Below, piece after piece: positions 21,344-28,747 of a stretch of 39,588 nt of DNA. This DNA is from an uncultured Rubrobacteraceae bacterium. GTDB taxonomy: Bacteria; Actinomycetota; Rubrobacteria; Rubrobacterales; Rubrobacteraceae. The first letter of the stretch is position 1; each line of letters opens with the position of its first letter. Below the pieces are notes generated by a model. The model was not told the origin of the DNA. It saw only the letters and a program-made list of their open reading frames with translations, and did no database searches. The position numbers were made by a program, and so were the translations under genes. Location: positions 1-39,588 of the forward strand of contig CADCVG010000041.1 in the NCBI GenBank assembly GCA_902806075.1. Direction: 5' to 3'.

Positions 21344-23080
21344 ATGAGCGAGAGAGACGTAAGTAGCGGGAGAGGGCGTTACCTGGTCACCTCGGCGTTG
21401 CCGTACGCCAACGGGCCGTTGCACGTCGGCCAGATCGCGGGGGCGTACCTCCCGGCGGATGTCTTCGTGCGGTACCTGAGGATGCGTGGCGAGGACGTCG
21501 TCTATATGTGCGGCACCGACGAGCACGGCGTCCCGATCACCCTGACCGCCGAGCGCGAGGGGAAGGACCCGAAGGACGTCGTGGACTACTGGTGGACGCA
21601 CATGAAAGAGACCTTCGCCCGCTTCTGCATCAGCTTCGATAATTTCTCGCGCACCTCGACGCCGCTGCACGCGGAGAATACCCAGCTCTTCTATCGCAAG
21701 CTCAAGGAGGGCGGCTACATCTCCGAGGCAGAGAGCAAGCAGATGTACAGCCCGACGGAGGGGCGTTTCCTGCCCGACCGCTACGTCGAGGGGACGTGCC
21801 CGGTGTGCGGTTACAAGGAGGCGCGGGGCGACCAGTGCGATAACTGCGGCTCGTGGTACGAGGCGTACGAGTTGATCGACCCGCACTCCAAGGTGACTGG
21901 TGGACCGGCGGAGGTCCGGGAGACCACGCACCTGTACCTGGACCTGCCGAAGTTCTCCGACCGCCTCAGGGAATACGTCGGCGGGCAGGAGCACTGGCGT
22001 ACCTCCGTCAAGAACTTCATCCTGGGCATCATAGACGGGGGGGTGGAGAAGCGGCCGATCACGCGGGACATACAGTGGGGCGTCCCGATCCCGGAGCCCG
22101 GCTTCGAGGACAAGCGGTTCTACGTGTGGTTCGACGCCTGCATCGGCTACGTCTCCTCGACGATGGAGTGGGCCGAGAACATCGGTGAGCCGGACCGCTG
22201 GCGCGAGTACTGGCAGGAGCCGGATACGAAGCTGATCCACTTTATCGGGAAGGACAACACGGTCTTCCACTCCCTAGTCTGGCCCGCGCAGCTCATGGGC
22301 ACGGCGGAGGACGGCGAGGAGCCCTTCATCCTCCCCTACGACGTGCCGGCCAACGAGTTCATGAACCTGGAAGTCGTCGTGGACGGGGAGCCGCGCGCGA
22401 TGCAGATGTCCACAAGCCGCAACCTGGCCGTGTGGCTGCACGAGGCGCTTGACAGCTTCCCGGCCGACCTCTTGCGGTTCTACCTCGCCTCCAACCTGCC
22501 GGAGACCGGGGACGTCGTGTTCTCCTGGCGCGAGTTCCAGAGCCGGGTGAACTCGGACCTTATAGGCAACCTCGGCAACTACATCAACCGCACCCTCTCG
22601 TTCATGGAGAAGTACCTCGACGGTGAGGTGACGCGGCCTGGAGACGCCCTCCGGGACGCCCGCGAGGCGCTGGACGACGTGAAAGAGATCGAGGCTCGCT
22701 ACGAAGAGCGGATGTACGCCGGGCGTCCGAGGGAGGCACTCGGGGAGCTGATGGCGATGAGCCGGCGAGCCAACCAGTTCTTCGACGCCTCAGCCCCCTG
22801 GAAGAGTCGCAAGGAGGACCCGGAGGCGGCGCGAGCCGCGCTGTACTACTGCTGCGTGCTGCTCGGTACGATCGCCTACCACGCCGCCCCCTACGTCCCG
22901 GAGGCCACTCAGCGGCTGCGGACGTTCTTCGACGGTCCCGTGGAGCGCATCTCCGACCTGCTGGCCCCGCCGGAGAGCTACCGCGTATCGGGAGCGAAGC
23001 CCCTCTTCCGCCGCGTCGAGGACGAGGAGGTCGCCGCCGCCGAGGAGAAGCTGCGCCGCGCGGCGGAGGGCGATGCCTGA
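21344..23080 (+). CDS. metG: Methionyl-tRNA synthetase
   Basis: Class I aminoacyl-tRNA synthetase that charges tRNA-Met. The Rossmann core begins LVTSALPYANGPLHVGQIAGAYLPADVF; the class signature HIGH appears as HVGQ (27-30), and KMSKS appears as QMSTS (354-358) within MQMSTSRNLAVWLHEALD. A knuckle in the connective domain has Cys152, Cys155, Cys165 and Cys168 and should bind zinc. FDACIGYVSSTMEW and HFIGKDNTVFHSLVWPA are typical MetRS segments, and the helical anticodon domain follows. At 578 aa it lacks a C-terminal tRNA-binding (EMAP-like) domain. The altered signature motifs are notable but the rest is clear. Confidence 0.93.
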   Translation: MSERDVSSGRGRYLVTSALPYANGPLHVGQIAGAYLPADVFVRYLRMRGEDVVYMCGTDEHGVPITLTAEREGKDPKDVVDYWWTHMKETFARFCISFDNFSRTSTPLHAENTQLFYRKLKEGGYISEAESKQMYSPTEGRFLPDRYVEGTCPVCGYKEARGDQCDNCGSWYEAYELIDPHSKVTGGPAEVRETTHLYLDLPKFSDRLREYVGGQEHWRTSVKNFILGIIDGGVEKRPITRDIQWGVPIPEPGFEDKRFYVWFDACIGYVSSTMEWAENIGEPDRWREYWQEPDTKLIHFIGKDNTVFHSLVWPAQLMGTAEDGEEPFILPYDVPANEFMNLEVVVDGEPRAMQMSTSRNLAVWLHEALDSFPADLLRFYLASNLPETGDVVFSWREFQSRVNSDLIGNLGNYINRTLSFMEKYLDGEVTRPGDALRDAREALDDVKEIEARYEERMYAGRPREALGELMAMSRRANQFFDASAPWKSRKEDPEAARAALYYCCVLLGTIAYHAAPYVPEATQRLRTFFDGPVERISDLLAPPESYRVSGAKPLFRRVEDEEVAAAEEKLRRAAEGDA

Positions 23081-23575
23081 TCTTTTGTCAGCATTTCAGC
23101 CTGTAAACTTTTCGTTCTCGCTGCTTGGCTTGTGTTTTGACTTCATGGATGGCGATAGGCGCCAGCAGTAGCCGATAGCTTCTCATGGTTAGAAACACAA
23201 GCTAAGTTCTTTCCCGCTCACGGTCACGCTCGCCCTGCCGGCCTCCCTCCTGGTCTCCGTGAGGATCATCCCGGTCCTCGTCAGCGTGTTGATAAGGCGC
23301 TCGACGTCCCGTGACTACCTGTGGGGGAGCCTGTTCCGGGGAGCCGTCCGGCGCGTAGGACGGCGCGTGGCGGCCTTCGCCCTCGCGGCAGCTATCACGA
23401 GGGCGCCGGGCGGCGTCTCGTCCTGGTCTTCCACTCCCCCAGACCGCCGCTATGGTAGTCGCGGACGAGCACGCCCGGATCTCCCGCCTTTGCGGGGACT
23501 GAAATCCGTACTCTGCGCGCCCGAAGAAGGTTAGCGCCGGAACCATTGGGACACCTTTAAGTTAACATTGCCGGT
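23081..23575. other. 495-bp gap between metG and murJ without a firm gene
   Basis: A plus-strand frame from about 23223 to 23534 has strong G/C third positions and a hydrophobic-basic translation (start codon perhaps GTG 23259), so a small membrane-associated protein or a gene remnant is possible, but there is no ribosome binding site and I recognise no family. One sequence near 23489-23505 (GCGGGGACTGAAAT) looks like the end of some CRISPR repeats but occurs once. No terminator with a T-tract was seen after metG. Confidence 0.35.
23563..23568 (+). promoter_or_regulatory. Candidate -10 box (TAACAT) of a leaderless murJ transcript
   Basis: TAACAT lies seven bases upstream of the murJ ATG at 23576 and no Shine-Dalgarno sequence is present between them. 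No -35 element is evident. Confidence 0.4.
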
Positions 23576-25141
23576 ATGGCGTCTATCTTTCGAGCGGTGC
23601 TCTCAATATCGGCGGTAACCGCCCTCTCGCGGGCGACAGGGTACGTGCGGACGATGGTGGCGGCGGCGGTTCTGGGGACCGGGGTGGTAGCACAGGCTTA
23701 CACCGTCGCGAGCGGGTTGCCGACCATGATCTATGAGCTCTTCATGGGCGGCATCCTCTGGTCGATCTTCGTCCCGCTCCTCGTCGAGCGGATGACTACC
23801 CACGGTGAAGAGGACGCCCAAAACCTTACCAACGCCCTTCTCACCCTGATCCTGCCGTTCCTCGCGGTGCTCTCCGTGCTCGGCATCGTCTTCGCCGAAC
23901 CTTTAGTGAACCTCTCGACGCTCTGGGAGAGCTCTAATCTCTCGGAGGAGGCCGAGCAGCAGACCTTCGACCTGGCGGTCCTCCTCTTCCGTTTCTCCAT
24001 CCTGCACGTCTTCTTCTACGGCATCGGCACCATCGGTACCGGCGTCCTCAACGCCCACCGGCGCTTCTTCCTCCCGACCTTCGTCCCGGTCCTGAACAAC
24101 GTGTTCGCCATAGCCTGCTTTCTGGGCTACGCCCTGCTCGCCCCGAGGAACCCCGACGTCGCCGTCTACCTGCTCGCCGCGACTACTTTAGGGGTCGCGC
24201 TCATGTCGCTGGCGCTGCTCCCGGCTATGTACCGCCTCGGCTACAGGATTCGCCCGGTCTTCGGACACCCGGCCCTGCTGCCGGCCGTCAAACTAGCCGG
24301 ACCGATGCTCGTCTTCGTGGCGGCGTCGTTCGGCCTCCAGTTCATCGTCACCCTGCTAAGTAGCGCGTTCTTCGCCTCTATGCAGGTCGGTTTGGCCTTC
24401 ATCGTCTTCTCGCTCCCCTACGGGATCTTTATCATCGCCCTTGAGACGGCCCTCATGCCGGAGCTCTCCGAGCAGCACGCCCGCGACGACCTGGAGGGCT
24501 ACCAGGATACTCTCTCCTTCGGCCTGAGGACGATGGCCTTGATCATAGTCCCGTCCACGGTTGGCCTTGTAGTTCTCGCAAATCCCATCGTTGGTCTGCT
24601 CTACGAGCGCGGAGACTTCACCCCGGAGGATACGGCCCTCGTCGCGAACATCCTCGTCGCCTACTCGGTGGGACTCCTCGCCTACTCGGCATACTTCCTG
24701 ATCGTACGGGCGTTCTACTCTCGGCAGAACACCCGTACCCCCGCCCTCCTGAACGTTGGGGTCTTTTTGCTCTACGCGACCCTCGCCTACGGCCTGACGA
24801 GCCTCGTGGGGGTGATCGGCCTTGGGCTCGCCCTCTCGGGCACCAGCACCGTCTTCGCCCTTGTTGGCCTCGCGGCGACGAGAGGGGAGATAGGACGCCT
24901 CGGCGGCCGGCGTCTGGCACGCTCCTTCTTCAAAGTCCTGGCCGCCGGAGCCGTAATGTACGCCGTCGCCCTGGCCGGTACGGCCCTCCTCGGTACCGGC
25001 TCGGGCTTCCTCGAACGCGCGCTCATCCTCTCCGTCGTGGGGAGCGTCTCCCTCACCGCCTACCTCGGAGCAGCGTACCTCCTCGGCGCCGCGGAGCTAA
25101 AGTCTGTCATCGCCCTGCTACGGCGGAGAGTTGGTAAGTAG
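23576..25141 (+). CDS. murJ: Lipid II flippase MurJ (MviN)
   Basis: Membrane protein of 521 aa in the MOP exporter superfamily, with about 14 hydrophobic helices. It moves lipid-linked peptidoglycan precursor (lipid II) to the outer face of the membrane. Family marks are the N-terminal SAVTALSRATGYVRTMVAAAVLGTG, a charged-groove segment MGGILWSIFVPLLVERM, and the mid-protein LFYGIGTIGTGVLNAHRRFFLPTFVPVLNN pattern (here FFYGIG). The actinobacterial long form with a pseudokinase domain is not present. A -10-like TAACAT is seven bases upstream. The next gene is convergent. Confidence 0.9.
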   Translation: MASIFRAVLSISAVTALSRATGYVRTMVAAAVLGTGVVAQAYTVASGLPTMIYELFMGGILWSIFVPLLVERMTTHGEEDAQNLTNALLTLILPFLAVLSVLGIVFAEPLVNLSTLWESSNLSEEAEQQTFDLAVLLFRFSILHVFFYGIGTIGTGVLNAHRRFFLPTFVPVLNNVFAIACFLGYALLAPRNPDVAVYLLAATTLGVALMSLALLPAMYRLGYRIRPVFGHPALLPAVKLAGPMLVFVAASFGLQFIVTLLSSAFFASMQVGLAFIVFSLPYGIFIIALETALMPELSEQHARDDLEGYQDTLSFGLRTMALIIVPSTVGLVVLANPIVGLLYERGDFTPEDTALVANILVAYSVGLLAYSAYFLIVRAFYSRQNTRTPALLNVGVFLLYATLAYGLTSLVGVIGLGLALSGTSTVFALVGLAATRGEIGRLGGRRLARSFFKVLAAGAVMYAVALAGTALLGTGSGFLERALILSVVGSVSLTAYLGAAYLLGAAELKSVIALLRRRVGK

Positions 25142-25285
25142 TAGCTATGGATTGTTAGCGGCCAACCAGAGAGACGCTCGTATCCTTGAACGGAACACCG
25201 CAAGCCCGGCAAGGAGAACGCCGCTGTAACTGGAGAGAGCACCGCGTCCGGGCGAGCCGCGAAGTAATTCGAGGATGACAGCTAT

Positions 25286-26833
25286 TTATTGGCCGCTCTG
25301 CGCCTGCCAGACGCCCTCGGAGACACCTCTGAGGAGGGCCTTGCCTTCCTCCACGTCCGCCGAGCCATGCTTGCTGAAGATGGCGATCACGTAAGGGTTG
25401 TCCTCGTGGGCTACGATACCCGCCTCGGCGTAGACCTTGAAGAGCCAGCCCCCCTTGTTGGCCACCTTCGTGCCTACGGGCAGGCCGTCCTTGAGGGACG
25501 ACTGGAGGTCGTTTCGGCGCATGAGGTCTACCATCTCCTGGCAGCTCTCGGGGCTCGCCGCCTGTCCCGCGTAGACGTTCTTGAGGATGGTAGCCATGTC
25601 GCGGGACGTGGTCCGGTTGTCGAGGAGTGGGACGGCGGCCCGCTCGCTGGTGACCTCCTGGTAGAGTACCGTGTTCGGAGCTCCCAAAGACGCGGCGACC
25701 GCGTTCACGTACTCGGGGCCACCGACGATGCGCGTGAGGGCGTTGGTCGCCACGTTGTCCGACTGGGTCATCATCACCCTCAGGTACTCTTCGACCGTGT
25801 GATAGCCCCCGGCCTCCTGGAACTGTAGCGTGCCGGCCCCGGCCGCCCAGTCCTCTGGGGCCGTTGGGAACTCCTCATTCAAGGAGAACTTGCCCTCGTC
25901 TATCCGCCTGTAGACGGCGATCATTATCGGGATCTTTATGACCGAGGCGCTGAAGAAGGTCTCGTCCGGGTTGACCCCGTAGCCCCAGCCCCCTTCAAGG
26001 TCCTGCACGTACACCCCGGCGGTCCCGTCGTGGGCCGTTCCGTACTCCTCGATGGTCTTGCGTGCCTCTTCGAGCCCCTCCTCGACCCGCTCGCGCTCCT
26101 CATTGGGCACCTCGTCGGCGACCGCCCTGGCCGCCGGTACCTCCGCCGGCTCGATGGAGGGCAGAGAACCCAGCTCGACGGGTTCGATGAGAAGACCGGA
26201 AGGCTCGGCCGTGGCCACGTTCTGAGGGTAGACGGAGCCCACGAGGTCCTCTGGCACCCCGTCCAGCACGACGTTCTCGTACTCTGGTTGTTCCGGCTCA
26301 TCGGCCCGGATAGACTTCAGGGCCGTCCAGGTCTCGCCCTCCCGTTTGAGGAAGAGTACGTAGACCCCCTCGTCCCCCGGTCCCTCGACACGCACGGAGG
26401 CCCACGCGGGGTTAAGCTTGCTCTTGTAGACGCCCTTGATGCTCTCGGAGGTTATGCCCGGCATCTCGGCTGCCACGGCCCCGTAGGCGAGGCCCTCCGG
26501 TGTATCCTCCAGTTGCTCCGCGGCAAGCTCCGGGACAGGTCCCTCCTCCGGGACGGGGGCCTCCTCGGGGAGAGGCGGTTCTTCATCCGACGAAGGAGAT
26601 ACCCCGGTGGAGAACGCCGAGAGGTATTCCCCGACGCTCCCCGTCCCGCCCGAGGCAAAGTTCAGGGCGAGAAGGGCACAGATCACGGAGACCAGCAGTA
26701 CGGCCAGTACGCCCAACGACCGCCACCGGCTCCGGAAACCGGGACCGAAGAGCCGCCTTAGGTGCTCGTCCGCTCTCCAGCCGTCCTCGTCGGATCGGAG
26801 CCACGACCAGAAGTTTTTGAAGCGTTTGATCAC
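25286..26833 (-). CDS. Membrane-anchored class-A beta-lactamase-like serine hydrolase
   Basis: 515 aa: a cytoplasmic basic N-terminus, one membrane helix (about 38-60), a Pro/Glu-rich linker (about 80-105), an intermediate domain (to about 250) and a C-terminal beta-lactamase/transpeptidase-fold domain. Active-site motifs are FSASVIK (Ser297-x-x-Lys300), QSDN (Ser358-Asp-Asn360), and ANKGGW in the place of Lys-Thr-Gly. The third motif being KGG is seen in some non-lactamase members. The intermediate domain suggests a cell-envelope role (peptidoglycan-directed or regulatory) more than antibiotic resistance; that is inference. GTG 26833 has AGGAGAGG six bases upstream. Confidence 0.82.
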   Translation of the reverse strand: MIKRFKNFWSWLRSDEDGWRADEHLRRLFGPGFRSRWRSLGVLAVLLVSVICALLALNFASGGTGSVGEYLSAFSTGVSPSSDEEPPLPEEAPVPEEGPVPELAAEQLEDTPEGLAYGAVAAEMPGITSESIKGVYKSKLNPAWASVRVEGPGDEGVYVLFLKREGETWTALKSIRADEPEQPEYENVVLDGVPEDLVGSVYPQNVATAEPSGLLIEPVELGSLPSIEPAEVPAARAVADEVPNEERERVEEGLEEARKTIEEYGTAHDGTAGVYVQDLEGGWGYGVNPDETFFSASVIKIPIMIAVYRRIDEGKFSLNEEFPTAPEDWAAGAGTLQFQEAGGYHTVEEYLRVMMTQSDNVATNALTRIVGGPEYVNAVAASLGAPNTVLYQEVTSERAAVPLLDNRTTSRDMATILKNVYAGQAASPESCQEMVDLMRRNDLQSSLKDGLPVGTKVANKGGWLFKVYAEAGIVAHEDNPYVIAIFSKHGSADVEEGKALLRGVSEGVWQAQSGQ

Positions 26834-27177
26834 GCCCGGCCTCTCCTGAGAAGTAGGCCAGGCGGGCAGACTTGAACGAACCCTACTAATACTGCGGGCA
26901 GGATAACTGCCCCCTCGAACCCTTCCAGGTAACTGATTCTGTGTCCCCCGAGGTCGCTCTACGACTATCGCGGCCTTTTGCCATCGGGTATCCTAGCAGC
27001 AAGGTCAACATCTTGCTCCGGGGTGGGCGAAAGGTCCGTCGCGAGTCCTCCGGGCACCATCCCGGCTTGGACTTTGCGGGGTCGCTCCTTTACACTCTGG
27101 GTCTTGATCTATCCTACACGGCAAACTTTATCGAGTAGATAGTAGAGTTGCGCCACGACGAAGGAGGAAGAAAGGTA
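26834..27177. other. Intergenic region between divergent transcription units
   Basis: Carries a small hairpin, GGGCAG and CTGCCC around five bases (about 26896-26912), in the upstream region of the serine hydrolase gene, and the candidate promoter of the biosynthetic cluster. A short plus-strand frame at 26941-27138 shows no motif and no ribosome binding site. No tRNA could be folded. Confidence 0.4.
27067..27096 (+). promoter_or_regulatory. Candidate promoter of the carrier-protein cluster
   Basis: TTGGAC (27067-27072), an 18-base spacer and TACACT (27091-27096). Transcription would start near 27103, giving a leader of about 75 bases before the small ORF at 27178. The -35 match is only partial. 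Confidence 0.4.
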
Positions 27178-27261
27178 GTGGAGACGGACGGGCGGCTACA
27201 CCGGCGTCCCGGCGGAGACCCCGCGGAGAGACCGGAGGGACGATCGGGGTCCGCAAGGTGA
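27178..27261 (+). CDS. Possible 27-codon leader ORF coupled to the first cluster gene
   Basis: A strong AAGGAGG (27161-27167) lies ten bases before a GTG at 27178. The short frame (METDGRLHRRPGG...SGSAR, Arg/Gly-rich) ends with a TGA that overlaps the GTG of the next gene as GTGA. The next gene has no good ribosome binding site of its own, so this ORF may serve to deliver ribosomes to it. Too short to judge coding potential; it may be a translational-coupling device and not a functional peptide. Confidence 0.4.
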   Translation: METDGRLHRRPGGDPAERPEGRSGSAR

Positions 27262-28475
27262 AGGTGAGGGTCCAGCCGCTCGACGACAGCGCCGAGTTCC
27301 GCGAGGGCACGGACAGGCTGCGCGCGCTGGTGTATCCCACCGCGCAGGACTCCCACGACCCGAATTGGCACCGCTCCCTCTGGAGTTGGTTGGAGAGCCA
27401 TCCCCTCGCAGCGGAGCACATGCACCGTTGGGTCCTCGCCACAGAAGCGGATGAGGTGGTGGGCCACCTCGCGGCCACGCCCCAGTGGTACCGGGTCAAC
27501 GGACAGCGGGTAATCGCCCATACACCCGCCGACTACCAGGCGCTACCCCAGTACGGCTTCCAGGCCATCTTGCTCATGCGCAAGTTCTTCCGCACCATCG
27601 AGAACTGCGTCTCCATAGACATGGTGCCGTCGGTCATCGCCGTCGAGACGCGGCTCGGGGCCGAGGAGGCAGGGGAGATGCAGTACATGGCGAAGCTGCT
27701 CAACGTCTCCAGGCTCCCCGCTCCGCCGCTCCCCGCGCGGGTAAAGAAGCTCTTGAACCTCGAGGAGCGGCAGGTCCTTACCACCCAGCCCGGGACAGAC
27801 CCGCAGGGCTTCCACGAGAACGTCATACCGCTGCCCGTACGCCCGCGCGCGCCGATCCCCAAGCCCGTACAGGGGCTTATGAACGGGGGCCTCCGGCTCG
27901 CTGATAAGGCTCTGAGCAGCGCCTTCGGTGGCAGGTTGAAGGTGGAGGTGCTGGACGGGTTCGACGAGTCCTTCGACGAGATGTTCGAGAAGGTCGCCTC
28001 GGAGGTGCCCGTGGTGCCGGAGAAGAACGCGGAATTCCTGCGCTGGCGCTACGGGCCCGGCTCGCCCCAGCACCCGGTGACTATCCTCGGGGTGAAGGGC
28101 AGGGAGGGCCTCCTCGGATACGCCGTGCTCGGGGTGACAATAAAGGGCTTCGTCGACCGCCTGCGGGACGGCTACGTGCTCGACCTCGTGACGCTCCCGG
28201 GACGTCACGACGTGGCACGGGCGTTGCTCCCGGAGGTGGTACGTCATTTCAGGCGGTCGGGGGTGCCCCTCTTCAGGTACCGGTTCCTTGAGTCGCCCAC
28301 CTCGCCCCGCAGGAGCGACCTTCTGAAGATGGGCTTCTTCTCGCGCAAGGGACGGCGCAACAGGTTGCTGGTGAAGTTCGCGGACCCCGTCGCGCATAAG
28401 GCGGCCCGCGACATAGACAACTGGTCGTACAGCATCGGCGACGGTGAGGCGACCTTCTGGGTTCGTTTAAGTTAG
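27258..28475 (+). CDS. GNAT-fold protein of the cluster, copy 1 (405 aa)
   Basis: The N-terminal part looks like a GNAT acyltransferase domain: RLRALVYPTAQDSHDPNWHRSLWSWL, then WVLATEADEVVGHLAATPQWYRVNGQRVIAHTPADYQALPQYGFQAILLMR. A second GNAT-like half begins around EFLRWRYGPGSPQHPV and ends KFADPVAHKAARDIDNWSYSIGDGEATFW. FLRWRY-type proteins of this build often occur in surface-polysaccharide loci. No signal peptide. It is paralogous to the protein at 32944, aligning over the whole length except a Pro-rich linker. GTG 27258 is chosen because it aligns with the paralogue start and overlaps the leader ORF by four bases. An acyl or aminoacyl transfer is inferred, with unknown donor. Confidence 0.7.
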   Translation: MKVRVQPLDDSAEFREGTDRLRALVYPTAQDSHDPNWHRSLWSWLESHPLAAEHMHRWVLATEADEVVGHLAATPQWYRVNGQRVIAHTPADYQALPQYGFQAILLMRKFFRTIENCVSIDMVPSVIAVETRLGAEEAGEMQYMAKLLNVSRLPAPPLPARVKKLLNLEERQVLTTQPGTDPQGFHENVIPLPVRPRAPIPKPVQGLMNGGLRLADKALSSAFGGRLKVEVLDGFDESFDEMFEKVASEVPVVPEKNAEFLRWRYGPGSPQHPVTILGVKGREGLLGYAVLGVTIKGFVDRLRDGYVLDLVTLPGRHDVARALLPEVVRHFRRSGVPLFRYRFLESPTSPRRSDLLKMGFFSRKGRRNRLLVKFADPVAHKAARDIDNWSYSIGDGEATFWVRLS

Positions 28476-28493
28476 ATATAGGAGGTATCAGGC

Positions 28494-28745
28494 ATGGCAG
28501 TTAACACCGAGAACGTGAGCGCCGGTATAAGGGAGTGGCTCCAGGGAAACGTGACGGGCAGCCGGGACATCCCCGATGACTACGCGCTCATCGAGAACGG
28601 CGTCCTCACGTCGCTACAGACGGTCGAGTTGGTCATGTTCCTCGAGGACAGGTTCGGCATCACCGTCGAGGACGAGGAGCTAGACGAGGAGAACTTCGGC
28701 TCGATCAACGCGATCACCAACCTGGTGGCCGGCAAGACGGGTTGA
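28494..28745 (+). CDS. Acyl carrier protein / aminoacyl carrier protein
   Basis: 83-aa helical acidic protein of the phosphopantetheine-carrier family. The attachment site is Ser40 in ENGVLTSLQTVELVMFLEDRFG; the usual Asp before the Ser is Thr here. The rest (ITVEDEELDEENFGSINAITNLV) is the normal helix II-III part. Ribosome binding site GGAGG is nine bases before ATG 28494. It is 18 bases after the GNAT-like gene and directly followed by an AMP-forming ligase, the typical pair for loading an amino acid or acyl group. It is not next to fatty-acid synthesis genes. Confidence 0.88.
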   Translation: MAVNTENVSAGIREWLQGNVTGSRDIPDDYALIENGVLTSLQTVELVMFLEDRFGITVEDEELDEENFGSINAITNLVAGKTG

Positions 28746-28747
28746 GC

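Noticed and set aside
23480-23510. GCGGGGACTGAAAT resembling the end of a CRISPR repeat
   Set aside because: It occurs once, with no second copy, spacer periodicity or cas gene in the window.
26860-26930. Possible tRNA-like fold (GGGTTCGAG and GGCAG hairpin on the minus strand)
   Set aside because: The T-arm does not pair and no acceptor stem of seven pairs can be formed.
27543-28397. Long minus-strand frame under the first GNAT-like gene
   Set aside because: Typical antisense shadow in high-GC DNA with no motif or ribosome binding site.
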